64,000 bases of DNA from Micromonospora yangpuensis. GTDB taxonomy: Bacteria > Actinomycetota > Actinomycetes > Mycobacteriales > Micromonosporaceae. Position numbers and translations under genes: made by a program. Position 1 is the first letter of the stretch, and each line of letters opens with the position of its first letter. Below are positions 33,276 to 43,025 of this stretch, piece by piece. The notes under the pieces were generated by a model. The model was not told the DNA's origin and did not search any database. It saw only the letters and a program-made list of their open reading frames with translations. Location of the stretch: positions 2,976,001 through 3,040,000 of the forward strand of contig NZ_FMIA01000002.1 of NCBI RefSeq assembly GCF_900091615.1, given 5' to 3'.

Positions 33276-36200
33276 GCGTGCACCACGTCGTGGTCAACGG
33301 CGAGGAGCAGTACTCGCTGTGGCCGGCGGACCGGGAGCTGCCCGGTGGTTGGACGACGGTCTTCACCGGCCCGGTCGAGGCCTGCCTGGAGCAGGTCGCC
33401 GCCCGCTGGACCGACCTGCGGCCCGCCTCGCTGCGCCACGCCGGCCCTGCCGGGCCTGCGCCGGCCACGGCGGATGCCGCACCGGCCAGGGCGGATGCCG
33501 CACCGGCCACGGCGGATGCCGCACCGGTCGCCGTCGGTGCCGCACCGGCCACCGTGGACCGCGCCCGGTCGGTCGCCGTCGGGCCGCGTCGGGAGGTCGA
33601 GCAGACGCCGCTGCACGTCCTGGTCGACCGGGCGTTGGCGGCCGACCCCGGACGCGTCGCGCTGCGCTGCGCCGGCGTCGAGGTCACCGCGGGACAACTG
33701 CGGGCCCGGGTCCGGCACACCGCGCGGGTGCTGCGCGCGTACGGTGCGGGGCCGGAGACACCGGTCGCGGTGCTGCTGCCCCGTTCGGTGGACGCGGTGG
33801 TGGCGATCCTCGCGGTGCTGGCGGCCGGCTCGGCGTACCTGCCGCTGGCGGTGCAGGACCCGGCGCACCGGCGGGAGCGGATCCTGGCCGACGCGGGTGA
33901 CCCGGTGCTGCTGACCGGGCCGGGGCAGCGGGGGCTCGTCCCCGAGGGCTACCCGGCGGCGGTGCTCGACGTGACCGACCTGCCTGACACCCTCGGCGAC
34001 GACGGTGACGGCGGCTGCCGGGTGGAGAACCTGGCGTTCGTGATGTACACCTCCGGCACCAGCGGTGCGCCCAAGGGTGTGCTCGGCACCCACCGGCAGT
34101 TGGTCAACTACGTGCGTTGGTGTGCCGGTGAGTTCGCCTTCCAGCCGGGGGAACGGGCGGTGCTGCACGCCCCGCTGTACTTCGTCGGCTCGGTGATGAC
34201 GCTGTTCACCGCGCTGGTCGCGGACTGGGAGCTGGAGGTCGCGCCGGAGCCGGTCGCCTTCGACGACCTGATCGCGCTGACCGCCGCCGCGCCGTGCGGC
34301 TTCCTGAAGCTCACCCCGTCGCACGTACGGGCGATGACCGCCCTCGGTGGCGTCGACGACGTCGCCCGCCAGGTCATGATCGGCAGTGAGCCGCTGTACC
34401 TGACCCCCGAGTTCGACTCGTGGATCACCGGCAGCCCGAAGTCCGGCTTCGGCAACCACTACGGCATGAGCGAGACCGTCGGCGCGACCTGGTACTGGAT
34501 CGGCACCGACCGTTGCGTCGGGCGACGGCTGCCGGTCGGCGCGCCCATCCACCACGCCGAGGTGCACATCCTCGACGAGCGGGGCCGGCCGGTGCCGGTG
34601 GGCCGGACCGGCGAGATCTGCCTCGGCGGGGCGGTGATCGGTCGGGGCTACCACGGCCAGCCGGTGCTGACCGCCCAGCGGTGGATCCCGCATCCGGCGG
34701 GTGGGGGAGCACGGCTGCTGCGTACCGGGGACCTGGGCCGGCTGGACGCCGACGGGGTGCTGGACGTGCTCGGCCGGGCCGACCGGCAGGTGAAGATCCG
34801 GGGCCAGCGGGTCGAGCCACCGGCGGTCGAGGACGCGTTGCGCCGCTGCCCGGGGATCGCCGAGGCGGTGGTGATCGCCGAACCCGACGGCCACGACCTG
34901 CACCTGGTCGCCTACCTGCGCGGCGAGCAGGAGCCGCGCCCCACCGAGGCCCAGTTGCGCGCCCACGCCGCCGGGCTGTTGCCGGAGGCCTCCGTGCCGA
35001 GCCGGTTCCGGTACGTGGCGCAGTATCCGCTCACCCCGAACGGCAAGGTCGACACCCGCCGGCTGCCCGCCACCCCGACGGTGCGGCCCGCGCTGAGCAC
35101 CGCGTACGCCGCACCCGACGGTGACCTGGAGACCGCGGTGGCGGCTGTGGTCGCCGAGGTGCTGCGGGTGGACCGGCTCGGCGTCGACGACGACTTCTTC
35201 GAACTCGGCGGCGACTCCCTGCAGGTCGTCGAGGTGGTCACCCGGCTGGACGAGGAGCTGGGCCTGCCGGTGGGCATCACCGACGTGTTCGACCACCGCA
35301 CGGTCCGGGCCCTGACCGCCGCCACGCGCGGCACCGGGTCGCCGACCGCCGCCACGAGCGGCCCGGGGACACCGACCGCCGTCACGAGTGGCTCCGGAAC
35401 ACCGACCGCCGGCCCGGACGACTCCGGGACGTCCGTCGGCTCCGCGCCGCTGACCTGGGGCCAGGCGGCCATGTACCGGCCGATGCGGTGGTTCGGCGAG
35501 GCCAGCCGGGACTTCAACATCACCCGGGTGCTGCGGTTGACCGGCCCGGTGCCCGTCGAGCGGGTCACCACGGCCTGGTCGGCGTTGGTGCTGCGGCACC
35601 AGGTGCTGCGGACCCTGCTGACCGACGGCCCGGACGGCCCCCACCAGCGGGTGTTCGCCGACGGGGCGTACCCGCCGGTGGTGCGCGACACCACCGCCGC
35701 GGCGCTGCCGCAGGAGGCGGAGGCGGTCGCCGCCGAGTTGGCCGCCAGCGCGTTCCAGCTGGACCGGGAGTGGCCGCTGCGGTGGGCGCTGCTGCGCGTC
35801 GACGGCCGGGTCGAGGCGGTCGCCGTGGCCGCCTCGCACGTGTCGTTGGACGGTTGGTCGCTGGAGCTGCTCCTGGCGGAGCTGCGGACCCTCGTCGACG
35901 GCGAGCGGACCCTGCCCGCGCCGGGCTGGCAGCCGTTGGACCAGGCCGGCTACGAGGCCTCGCCCGCCGGGCAGCGCCGGGCCCGGCAGTCCCTGACGTA
36001 CTGGCGGGAACGGCTGCCCGTGGTGCCGCACCGGATCTTCGACGGCCCGGACCACGACGGCGGCCCGCTGCCGGTGGTGACCTGGCGGATGGAGTCCACC
36101 GCCGTGGCCGCTGCCGCCGCCGTGCTGGCCGAGCGCACCGAGACCTCGTCGTCCACTGTGGTGCTGACCGCCGCGCTGCTGGTGCAGGCGGCGCTGACCG

Positions 36201-36754
36201 GCCGGGACCGGGCGGTAGTGAAGCTCATCGCGGGCAACCGGAACACGCCCCGCCAACGGCAGTTGGTCACCGGCATCGCCCAGAACGCGTTGCTGGTCTT
36301 CGACGTCGGCGCCGGTGACGTCGACGACGCGGTCCGCCGCTGCTACCGCGACTCCACCGAGTCCTACTTCCACGCCACCTACCCGCCGGAGGCGCTGGAC
36401 GAGCTGATCGCGGCCGAGGGCGCCCACGCCGACCTGTCGGTGTACTTCAACGACTCCCGGATGGGCCGCGACTTCGACCCCCCGACGGTCATCCCCGACC
36501 GGGCCGCGCTCACCGAGTTGGCCGCGCGCACGACGGTACGGCAGATCGCCGCCGTGGCCCGCCACGACATGACCTTCTTCCTGGCCATGCCGCACCTGGC
36601 CGGCGGCTGCGCGCTGCACCTGTTGGCCGACACCCGGCGGGTCCCCGCCACCGTCTGCGGGCGGGCGCTGCGCGGCATCGAGACCCTACTGTGCGAGGCG
36701 GCGCTGCGTCCGGTGCCCGTCGCGGACGTCGCCGCCCTGCTCGACCTGGGCTGA
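33272..36754 (+). CDS. MbtH-adenylation-carrier-condensation NRPS fusion
   Basis: A 1160-aa single-module protein. Residues about 1-55 are an MbtH domain with the conserved Trp motifs SLWP, GGW and WTDLRP. After a degenerate 7-aa repeat linker comes an adenylation domain (about 110-600) with A3 [12 protein letters not shown]5 NHYGMSE, A8 [15 protein letters not shown] and A10 Lys in NGKVD. A carrier domain follows (FFELGGDSL, Ser about 648), then a condensation domain (about 720-1160) with SHVSLDG, which keeps the catalytic second His and Asp of HHxxxDG. In the substrate pocket the usual Asp of FDxS is Val (YFVGSV), which suggests a substrate without a standard alpha-amino group. No thioesterase is present, so the C domain may release the product onto an amine or alcohol. 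Confidence 0.88.
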   Translation: MSVHHVVVNGEEQYSLWPADRELPGGWTTVFTGPVEACLEQVAARWTDLRPASLRHAGPAGPAPATADAAPARADAAPATADAAPVAVGAAPATVDRARSVAVGPRREVEQTPLHVLVDRALAADPGRVALRCAGVEVTAGQLRARVRHTARVLRAYGAGPETPVAVLLPRSVDAVVAILAVLAAGSAYLPLAVQDPAHRRERILADAGDPVLLTGPGQRGLVPEGYPAAVLDVTDLPDTLGDDGDGGCRVENLAFVMYTSGTSGAPKGVLGTHRQLVNYVRWCAGEFAFQPGERAVLHAPLYFVGSVMTLFTALVADWELEVAPEPVAFDDLIALTAAAPCGFLKLTPSHVRAMTALGGVDDVARQVMIGSEPLYLTPEFDSWITGSPKSGFGNHYGMSETVGATWYWIGTDRCVGRRLPVGAPIHHAEVHILDERGRPVPVGRTGEICLGGAVIGRGYHGQPVLTAQRWIPHPAGGGARLLRTGDLGRLDADGVLDVLGRADRQVKIRGQRVEPPAVEDALRRCPGIAEAVVIAEPDGHDLHLVAYLRGEQEPRPTEAQLRAHAAGLLPEASVPSRFRYVAQYPLTPNGKVDTRRLPATPTVRPALSTAYAAPDGDLETAVAAVVAEVLRVDRLGVDDDFFELGGDSLQVVEVVTRLDEELGLPVGITDVFDHRTVRALTAATRGTGSPTAATSGPGTPTAVTSGSGTPTAGPDDSGTSVGSAPLTWGQAAMYRPMRWFGEASRDFNITRVLRLTGPVPVERVTTAWSALVLRHQVLRTLLTDGPDGPHQRVFADGAYPPVVRDTTAAALPQEAEAVAAELAASAFQLDREWPLRWALLRVDGRVEAVAVAASHVSLDGWSLELLLAELRTLVDGERTLPAPGWQPLDQAGYEASPAGQRRARQSLTYWRERLPVVPHRIFDGPDHDGGPLPVVTWRMESTAVAAAAAVLAERTETSSSTVVLTAALLVQAALTGRDRAVVKLIAGNRNTPRQRQLVTGIAQNALLVFDVGAGDVDDAVRRCYRDSTESYFHATYPPEALDELIAAEGAHADLSVYFNDSRMGRDFDPPTVIPDRAALTELAARTTVRQIAAVARHDMTFFLAMPHLAGGCALHLLADTRRVPATVCGRALRGIETLLCEAALRPVPVADVAALLDLG
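33461..33544 (+). repeat. 21-bp tandem repeat, four units, coding linker
   Basis: The unit encodes PATADAA with variants PARADAA and PVAVGAA, and a partial fifth copy follows. It forms the flexible linker between the MbtH and adenylation domains. A second degenerate repeat of about 30 bp ([10 protein letters not shown] type) forms the linker between the carrier and condensation domains near 35330-35420. Confidence 0.7.
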
Positions 36755-36784
36755 CCCTCCCACCCCGACCGCCAGGAGCACCCG

Positions 36785-37759
36785 ATGACCGACCCGTACC
36801 CGCTGCTGCACCGGCTGGCCGCCGCCGACGACGCCGCGCTCACCGGCGTGGCGCTGCCACCCGACGGCCGCTACCAGACCGTCACCACCACCGTCGACGA
36901 CGTCACCGCCCAGATCGTGGATACCCTGCGGGACGGCTTCGCCGGGCGCGGGCCGGCCGACTACCCGCTGCTGGTGCTCGGCTGGGGTCGCTGCCGGGTC
37001 GGTTCGACGGCCGTGACCAACCTGTTCGGCATGGCCGGTGCCGCCGCCTACTACCAGCCGGTCAAGACCATCGGCCGGTTCGCGTTGACCGGTGGCGGGG
37101 GCGCGCCGTGGAAGCTGCCCGACGGCGAGCCGGTGCTGTTCGCCAAGGAGATGGCCGGGCCGTACGTGCCGTTCGAGGCGCTGTTCAACCCGGCCCGTTG
37201 TCTCGTCGAGGCCGGTTGGCCGGTCGACCGGCTGCGCCTGCTGGTGCTGGACCGCCAGCCCCGGGCCTGTCTCGACTCGTGGATGGCGAAGTGGGCGGGC
37301 AAGATCGGCCGGGACCGGGTGGTGCAGAACTTCCTGCTCAGTACGCTCAGCTACGCGCGGATGCGCGGCTGGGCCGCCGCCGAGGGCCTGGCGGTGACGC
37401 ACTTCCCGTACGAGTGCAGCCGGGCGCCACAGGAGACGGTGTCGCGGCTGTTCGACCGCCTCGGCATCGGCGAGCTGTACCGACCGGGGATGCTCACCGG
37501 CTGGGGTTCGGCCGGTGACCTCAACTCCGACGAGTCGAAGATCCACCACCCGGTCGAGCCGGAGCCCTACGTCGTGCCCGGCCTGCACGGCAACGCCGAC
37601 GAGTACCGCTTCCGCGACCGGCCGGTGACGGTCCTGACCGCCGACGAACTGGCGGTGGCCGACAGCGCCGAGGTGGTCGACTCCTACCGGGTCTCGGTGC
37701 GCTCCTGCGGCCAGGAGCTGGACCTGCCCGAGCCCCTGCGGGACGAGATCTTCGGCTGA
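36785..37759 (+). CDS. Sulfotransferase-family protein
   Basis: A 324-aa cytoplasmic protein with the two PAPS-binding signatures of sulfotransferases. The 5'-phosphosulfate loop is LVLGWGRCRVGSTAVTNLF near residue 62, corresponding to the RSGSTLL pattern, and the 3'-phosphate region is LVLDRQPRACLDSWMAKW, corresponding to RDPRDVxxSW. A later FPYECSRAPQETVSRLFDRLGI matches the YEDLxxDPxxTLxRxxxFLG block. It should transfer sulfate from PAPS to a hydroxyl or amine of the NRPS-derived product. It starts 30 nt after the NRPS gene behind an AGGAG site and is followed closely by the exporter genes. Confidence 0.78.
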   Translation: MTDPYPLLHRLAAADDAALTGVALPPDGRYQTVTTTVDDVTAQIVDTLRDGFAGRGPADYPLLVLGWGRCRVGSTAVTNLFGMAGAAAYYQPVKTIGRFALTGGGGAPWKLPDGEPVLFAKEMAGPYVPFEALFNPARCLVEAGWPVDRLRLLVLDRQPRACLDSWMAKWAGKIGRDRVVQNFLLSTLSYARMRGWAAAEGLAVTHFPYECSRAPQETVSRLFDRLGIGELYRPGMLTGWGSAGDLNSDESKIHHPVEPEPYVVPGLHGNADEYRFRDRPVTVLTADELAVADSAEVVDSYRVSVRSCGQELDLPEPLRDEIFG

Positions 37760-37764
37760 CCCCG

Positions 37765-39696
37765 ATGACCGCGTCCACCACCCGGGTCGGGCAGCTGCGT
37801 GCGGCCGCCGCCGCCCGGCTGCGTATCGCCCGGCTGTGGCCGGCGGCCGGTGCCGGTTGGAGCGCCGTCGCGCTGCTGCTCGGCGTGGGCCGGGGCGTGC
37901 TGCCGGTCGGCTTCGCGATCGCCGTCAGCGTCACCGTCGGCCGGATCGCCCCGGTGTTGCGGGGCACCGCCGACCAGTCGCGGGTGTGGTGGCCGCTGGC
38001 CGCCGCCGGCGCGGCCCTGATCGGGCTGCAACTGGCCGAGGCGGCGCAGAAGGCCGTCGGCGAGCAGCTCAGTCGACGCGTGGACGGGCACATGTACCGG
38101 CGGCTGATCGCCGCGTCGTTGTCCACCCGGGAGATCACCCCGTTGGAGGACCCGGCGGTCCTGGACGAGCTGGGCGAGGCCGGGCACGAGCTGCGCTTCG
38201 CCTTCCGTACCCCCGGCGCGGCCTACGCCGGGCTGATCGCGCTGGTCGGGCCGTACACGCAGGTCGTCGGTTTCACGGTGGTGGTCGCGGTGGTGCTCGG
38301 GCCGGCGGCGGCGGTGGCGATGCTGGCGGTCGTGCTGCTGTTCCGGCACGGCCAGCGCGGTGGGCTGCGCCGCTACGCCCGGGTCATCCGGGACGTCGCG
38401 GCCCTGCGCCGGGAGAGCCGCTACCTGCGCGGGCTGGCCATGGGGCCCGCGGCGGCCAAGGAGCTGCGCGTCTTCGGCCTGACCGGCTGGCTGACCGACC
38501 GCTACCGGCAGGTCTACCTGCGGACCCTGGCCCCGGTCTGGGCCGAGCGCCGCCGCATCTACCTCCGGCCCTACCTGGCGTACACGGTCGTCGGACTGGT
38601 CGGGGTCGGTGCGGTGCTGGCGCTGACCGGGCGGCGCGCCGCCGACGCGGCGATCGACCTGGCCGCGCTGGCGCTGGTGCTGCAGGCGGTCATGGCGCTG
38701 ATCCGGCTGGGGGAGTTCTATCCGGACTCCGACACCCAGACCCAGTACGGCATGAACGCCGAGACCGCGGTCACCGCCTTCGAACAGGCCATGAGCAGGT
38801 ACGCCGAGCCCGCCGACACCGGCAGCACCGCCCCACCGGGCAGCACCGCCCCGGCGATCGACTTCACCGGGGTACGGTTCGGCTACCCCGGCGCGACCCG
38901 GCCGGTCCTCGACGGCCTGGACCTGCACATCGCCGCCGGCCGCTGCACCGCCCTGGTCGGGGTGAACGGTGCCGGCAAGACCACCCTGGTGAAGCTGCTG
39001 GCCCGGCTCTACTCGCCGGACGCCGGTGCGGTCCGCGTCGACGGCGTCGACGTGGCCGACCTGTCCGCGCGGGACTGGCAGCGCCGCATCGCCGTGGTCT
39101 TCCAGGACTTCGTCCGCTACGAGCTGTCGGTGGCGGCCAACATCGGCTTCGGCGCGGTCGAGCACCTCGACGACCGGGCCGGGATCCGGCGCGCCGCGCA
39201 GGCGGCGGGACTGCTCGACACCCTGGAGGCGTTGCCCGACGGGCTGGACACGGTCCTGTCGCGGGCCTACGCCGGTGGCGTGGACCTCTCCGGCGGGCAG
39301 TGGCAGCGCATCGCCATCGCCCGCGCCCTGTTCGCGCTCTACCACGGCAGCACCGTGCTGGTGCTTGACGAGCCGACCGCGGCGCTTGACGTACGGGCCG
39401 AGGCGGAGTTCTTCGCCCGGTTCGCCGAGCTGACCCGGGGCCGTACCACCATCCTCATCTCGCACCGGCTCTCCAGCGTCCGGCTGGCCGACCGGATCGT
39501 CCTGCTCGACCGGGGCCGGGTCGTCGAGCAGGGCAGCCACGACGAGCTGATGGCCACCGGTGGCCGGTACGCGACGATGTTCACCCTGCAGGCGCAGCGG
39601 TTCACCGACGACGAGGCCGACGCCGACGCCGGTGCCGACCCGGATTCCGGTACCGGCGGTGCCGCCGCCGACGCGCGGACGCAGGGGACGGGGTGA
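37765..39696 (+). CDS. ABC exporter half 1 (permease plus ATPase)
   Basis: A 643-aa half-transporter. The membrane domain (about 25-320) has around six hydrophobic segments and the coupling-helix-like GPAAAKELRVFGL. The nucleotide-binding domain (about 365-600) has Walker A GVNGAGKTTL, signature LSGGQWQRIAIARAL, Walker B VLVLDEPTAALD and ISHRLSSV. The C-terminal tail is Asp/Ala-rich and disordered. It is followed 4 nt later by a second half, so the two probably form a heterodimer exporting the product of this cluster. It begins 5 nt after the sulfotransferase stop. Confidence 0.87.
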   Translation: MTASTTRVGQLRAAAAARLRIARLWPAAGAGWSAVALLLGVGRGVLPVGFAIAVSVTVGRIAPVLRGTADQSRVWWPLAAAGAALIGLQLAEAAQKAVGEQLSRRVDGHMYRRLIAASLSTREITPLEDPAVLDELGEAGHELRFAFRTPGAAYAGLIALVGPYTQVVGFTVVVAVVLGPAAAVAMLAVVLLFRHGQRGGLRRYARVIRDVAALRRESRYLRGLAMGPAAAKELRVFGLTGWLTDRYRQVYLRTLAPVWAERRRIYLRPYLAYTVVGLVGVGAVLALTGRRAADAAIDLAALALVLQAVMALIRLGEFYPDSDTQTQYGMNAETAVTAFEQAMSRYAEPADTGSTAPPGSTAPAIDFTGVRFGYPGATRPVLDGLDLHIAAGRCTALVGVNGAGKTTLVKLLARLYSPDAGAVRVDGVDVADLSARDWQRRIAVVFQDFVRYELSVAANIGFGAVEHLDDRAGIRRAAQAAGLLDTLEALPDGLDTVLSRAYAGGVDLSGGQWQRIAIARALFALYHGSTVLVLDEPTAALDVRAEAEFFARFAELTRGRTTILISHRLSSVRLADRIVLLDRGRVVEQGSHDELMATGGRYATMFTLQAQRFTDDEADADAGADPDSGTGGAAADARTQGTG

Positions 39697-39700
39697 GGCG

Positions 39701-41476
39701 ATGCTGAGGGCGATCACCGGGTTGCTGCGGCTGTCCTGGCGGCAGGACCGGCGCAAGATGGCCGTGGCGTTGGCGTTGATGGCCGGTAACGCCCTGGCGG
39801 TGCCGGCGGGCGCGGTCGCGATCCGGCAGCTGACCAACGCGGCGGTGGCCGGTGACGCCGGCCCGGCGGCCTGGTCCGGCCTGGCCGTCGCGGTGGCCGC
39901 AATCGCGGCGCTTACCTGCGCGCACTTCGCGCACATCGGCTACTTCGAGGTGTCCGAACTGAACGTGCTCAGCACCGACGAGCAGCTCATCGGGATCAGC
40001 AACGGCACCCCGTACCTCGACCACCACGAGCGGCCCGAGCACGCCGACCGGATGGCCCTGGCCCAGGACGAGCTGCAACGCATCGGCGAGGGCCTGCAGG
40101 CGCTGCTGACCGGCGGTGCGCTGGCAGTCAGTCTGCTGCTGACCACCGTGCTGCTCACCTGGGCCCACCCGGCGCTGCTGGCGCTGCCCCTGCTGGCGGC
40201 GCTGCCGCTGCTGGCCGGCCGCCGGGCCCAGGCCGCCGCCGACGCCGCCCGTGAGGAGAGCAGCGTCGACACCCGGCAGGCCCGGCACCTGTTCGAGCTG
40301 ACCACCGACGCGGCCTCGGCCAAGGAACTGCGCCTGCTGGGCCTGGTCGACCATCTGCAGCAGCGCTACGCCGGCCACTGGCGGCGCGCCTCCGGCCGGA
40401 TCTGGCGCGGCGAGCTGACCGCCGGCCTGTGGCGGGCCGCCGGGCAGAGCGTGTTCGCCCTCGGGTACGTCGCCGCGCTGGTCCTGGTCGTCGGCGACGC
40501 GGTACGCGGCCGGGCCGACGTCGGCGACGTGGTGCTGGTGATCATGGTCGCCTCGCAGCTCAACCAGCAGGTGGCCGCCGCGGTGACGATCACCCAACAG
40601 CTCCTGCGCAGCGGCCGGTCGCTGCGCCGGCTGGAGGAGGTACGCGCCCTGGTCGCCCGCCCGCCCGACGGGGCCGGGGTGAGTCCGCCCCAGCGGCTGC
40701 TGGAGGGCATCCGCCTGCGGCAGGTCACCTTCACCTACCCCGGTGCGGCCGGGCCGGCGCTGCGCGACGTCGACCTGCTGCTGCCCGCCGGCCGCACGGT
40801 GGCGATCGTGGGCGAGAACGGCGCGGGCAAGACCACCCTGGTCAAGCTGCTCAACCGGTTCTACGAGCCGGACCACGGCACGATCCTCGTCGACGGGGTC
40901 GACCTGCGGGACCTCGACCTGACCGCCTGGCGGGCCCGCACCACCGCCGCGTTCCAGGACTACGCCCGCCCGGAGTTGACCGCCCGACTGGCCGTCGGCA
41001 TCGGTGACCTGCCCCGGGCCACCGACGACGACGCGGTACGCGCCGGCCTGGCCCGCGCGCACAGCGGCGTCGCCGAGCAGCTGCCGTACGGCCTGGACAC
41101 CCGGCTGGGCCGCAGCCACGCCGACGGTGGGGTGGAGGCCTCCGGTGGGCAGTGGCAACAGCTCGCGCTCGGCCGGGCGATGATGCGCGACGCCCCGCTG
41201 CTGATGGTGCTGGACGAGCCGGCGTCGGCCCTGGACGCCGAGGCCGAGCACCGGCTCTTCGAGCGGTACGCCGACGGCGCGGCTCGGGTCGCCGCGGACA
41301 GCGGCGGGGTGACCGTCTTCGTGTCGCACCGGTTCTCGACCGTCCGCACCGCCGACCTGATCATCGTGGTCGGCGACGGGGGAGTCCGCGAGGTGGGCAC
41401 CCACGACGAGTTGATCCGCCTCGACGGCAGCTACGCCAGCCTCTACGGCACCCAGGCGGCGGCGTACCGGAGCTAG
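39701..41476 (+). CDS. ABC exporter half 2 (permease plus ATPase)
   Basis: A 591-aa half-transporter homologous to the preceding one. The membrane domain (about 15-320) includes the parallel SAKELRLLGLVDHL coupling segment. The NBD has Walker A GENGAGKTTL, a signature reading ASGGQWQQLALGRAM (Ala in place of Leu), Walker B LLMVLDEPASALD and VSHRFSTVR. The Walker B Glu is present in both halves; the altered signature lies in only one, as is common in asymmetric heterodimeric exporters. It is the last gene of the operon and is followed by a long hairpin. Confidence 0.87.
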   Translation: MLRAITGLLRLSWRQDRRKMAVALALMAGNALAVPAGAVAIRQLTNAAVAGDAGPAAWSGLAVAVAAIAALTCAHFAHIGYFEVSELNVLSTDEQLIGISNGTPYLDHHERPEHADRMALAQDELQRIGEGLQALLTGGALAVSLLLTTVLLTWAHPALLALPLLAALPLLAGRRAQAAADAAREESSVDTRQARHLFELTTDAASAKELRLLGLVDHLQQRYAGHWRRASGRIWRGELTAGLWRAAGQSVFALGYVAALVLVVGDAVRGRADVGDVVLVIMVASQLNQQVAAAVTITQQLLRSGRSLRRLEEVRALVARPPDGAGVSPPQRLLEGIRLRQVTFTYPGAAGPALRDVDLLLPAGRTVAIVGENGAGKTTLVKLLNRFYEPDHGTILVDGVDLRDLDLTAWRARTTAAFQDYARPELTARLAVGIGDLPRATDDDAVRAGLARAHSGVAEQLPYGLDTRLGRSHADGGVEASGGQWQQLALGRAMMRDAPLLMVLDEPASALDAEAEHRLFERYADGAARVAADSGGVTVFVSHRFSTVRTADLIIVVGDGGVREVGTHDELIRLDGSYASLYGTQAAAYRS

Positions 41477-41575
41477 TCAGGCACTCGCTGCTGTCATTGA
41501 CAACGTTCGTCTCCGCCCGTGGTCAAGAGATGTAGATCGATGAAGCTGTCGCCGGGGTGCCCGTGGTCGTCCTGA

Positions 41576-41605
41576 CCGCCGACCCGGGCGTGCCCGGGTC
41601 GGCGG
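41576..41605 (+). terminator. Long perfect hairpin ending the NRPS/exporter operon
   Basis: CCGCCGACCCGGGC and its exact complement are separated by only GT, giving a stem of 13 or so base pairs with a tight loop. It lies 100 nt after the exporter stop and before the CorC-like gene. It is GC-rich without a T-tract. Confidence 0.75.
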
Positions 41606-41677
41606 ATGCCGGCGGGTGCGGGGCGACTACGGTTGGTGTCCCCGGAGGTGCCGGGTCGAGGAGGCGTCGAACAGCCC

Positions 41678-42985
41678 GTGGGTGGCTATGGCGTGCAGGT
41701 CACGTTGGTGTTGGTCCTGGTGTTGGTGAACGCGGTCTTCGCGGGCAGCGAGATGGCCCTGGTGTCGCTGCGGGAGAGCCAGTTGCAGCGGCTGGAGCGG
41801 ACGTCGCGGGCCGGAGGGGTGCTGGCGAAGCTGGCCCGGGATCCGAACCGGTTCCTGGCCACGATCCAGATCGGCATCACGCTCGCCGGGTTCCTCGCCT
41901 CGGCGGCCGCGGCGGTGTCGCTGGCCGCGCCGCTGGTGCGGCCCCTGGGATTCCTCGGTACGGCGGCGGAGCCCGTGTCGATCGTGCTGGTCACCGTCGT
42001 GCTGACCTTCGTCACCCTGGTCTTCGGCGAGCTGGCACCGAAGCGGATCGCGATGCAGCGGGCGGAGGGCTGGGCGCTGCTGGTCGCCCGTCCCCTGGAC
42101 GCGTTGTCGGCGTTCACCCGGCCGGTGGTGTGGCTGCTGGGCAAGGCCAGTGACGCCGTGGTGCGGTTGACCGGCGGTGACCCGCGGGCCCGCCGGGAGG
42201 AGGTCACCACCGAGGAGCTGCGGGACATGGTCGCCGGGCAGCGCAGCCTCACCCCCGAGCACCGGATGATCATCTCGGGGGCGTTCGAGGTGGCCGAGCG
42301 GATCCTGCGGGAGATCCTCGTCCCGCGCCGGGAGGTGGTCACCCTCTCCGCGTCGCTGTCGGCGCCACAGGCGCTGCGGGAACTCGGCGCGTCGGGGCAG
42401 ACCCGCGCGCCGGTGGTGGGCCGCGGCGGCCTGGACGACACGGTCGGCGTGGTGCACATGCGGGACCTGCTCGACCGGGAGGGCCCGGTCACCGACCAGG
42501 TGAGCCCGGCGATGTACCTGCCGGAGACGCTGAAGGTGACCGACGCGATCCGGGAGATGCGGTCACAGCGTCAACAGTTCGCCCTCGTGGTCGACGAACG
42601 GGGCGCGATCGACGGCATCGTGACGATGGAGGACCTGGTCGAGGAGATCGTCGGGGAGATCTACGACGAGACCGACCGGGACGTGCAGGCGGTCGTCCGG
42701 GCACCGGACGGCTCTCTGCTGATGCCGGGTGGTTTCCCCCTGCACGACCTGCCGGACGTGGGCGTGGACCTCAGCGAGGACGACCTGGAGGCCGGTGACT
42801 ACACGACGGTGGCCGGCCTGGTGCTGGCCCGTCTCGGTCACATCCCCAAGGCGGCCGGCGAGGTCGTCGAGCTGCCGGGGCTGACCGCCGAGGTGGCGGA
42901 GGTGACCGGGCGGGCGATCACCCGGGTACGCCTGCGCGTCACCTCGCCCGGCGGTGTCGGGCCGGGGGACGACCCGGGTCGCTGA
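41678..42985 (+). CDS. CNNM/CorC/HlyC-type membrane protein with CBS domains
   Basis: A 435-aa protein of the hemolysin-C/CorC/CNNM family. The N-terminal DUF21 domain has three to four membrane segments (VNAVFAGSEMALVSLRESQL, IQIGITLAGFLASA, VFGELAPKRIAMQ). A pair of CBS domains (about 205-325) follows, with ILVPRREVVTLSA and ALVVDERGAIDGIVTMEDLVEEIVGEI, then the C-terminal CorC_HlyC domain (about 345-425). Members are linked to magnesium or cobalt transport. The start was chosen at the GTG just before the hydrophobic N-terminus. An upstream GTG would add a non-hydrophobic stretch that includes part of the terminator region. Confidence 0.85.
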   Translation: MGGYGVQVTLVLVLVLVNAVFAGSEMALVSLRESQLQRLERTSRAGGVLAKLARDPNRFLATIQIGITLAGFLASAAAAVSLAAPLVRPLGFLGTAAEPVSIVLVTVVLTFVTLVFGELAPKRIAMQRAEGWALLVARPLDALSAFTRPVVWLLGKASDAVVRLTGGDPRARREEVTTEELRDMVAGQRSLTPEHRMIISGAFEVAERILREILVPRREVVTLSASLSAPQALRELGASGQTRAPVVGRGGLDDTVGVVHMRDLLDREGPVTDQVSPAMYLPETLKVTDAIREMRSQRQQFALVVDERGAIDGIVTMEDLVEEIVGEIYDETDRDVQAVVRAPDGSLLMPGGFPLHDLPDVGVDLSEDDLEAGDYTTVAGLVLARLGHIPKAAGEVVELPGLTAEVAEVTGRAITRVRLRVTSPGGVGPGDDPGR

Positions 42986-43025
42986 CCCGCGCCGCCCCTG
43001 ACCCGCGCCGCCCGCCCGGCGTCGG

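Noticed and set aside
33143..36619. 1158-codon open frame on the minus strand
   Set aside because: It lies fully antisense to the MbtH-A-T-C gene. Its product is Arg/Gly/His-rich without any domain, the usual shadow of a GC-rich coding strand.
42983..43013. Two direct copies of TGACCCGCGCCGCCC after the CorC-like gene
   Set aside because: A short 16-bp duplication in very GC-rich DNA, with no inverted symmetry or flanking mobile element; probably slippage.
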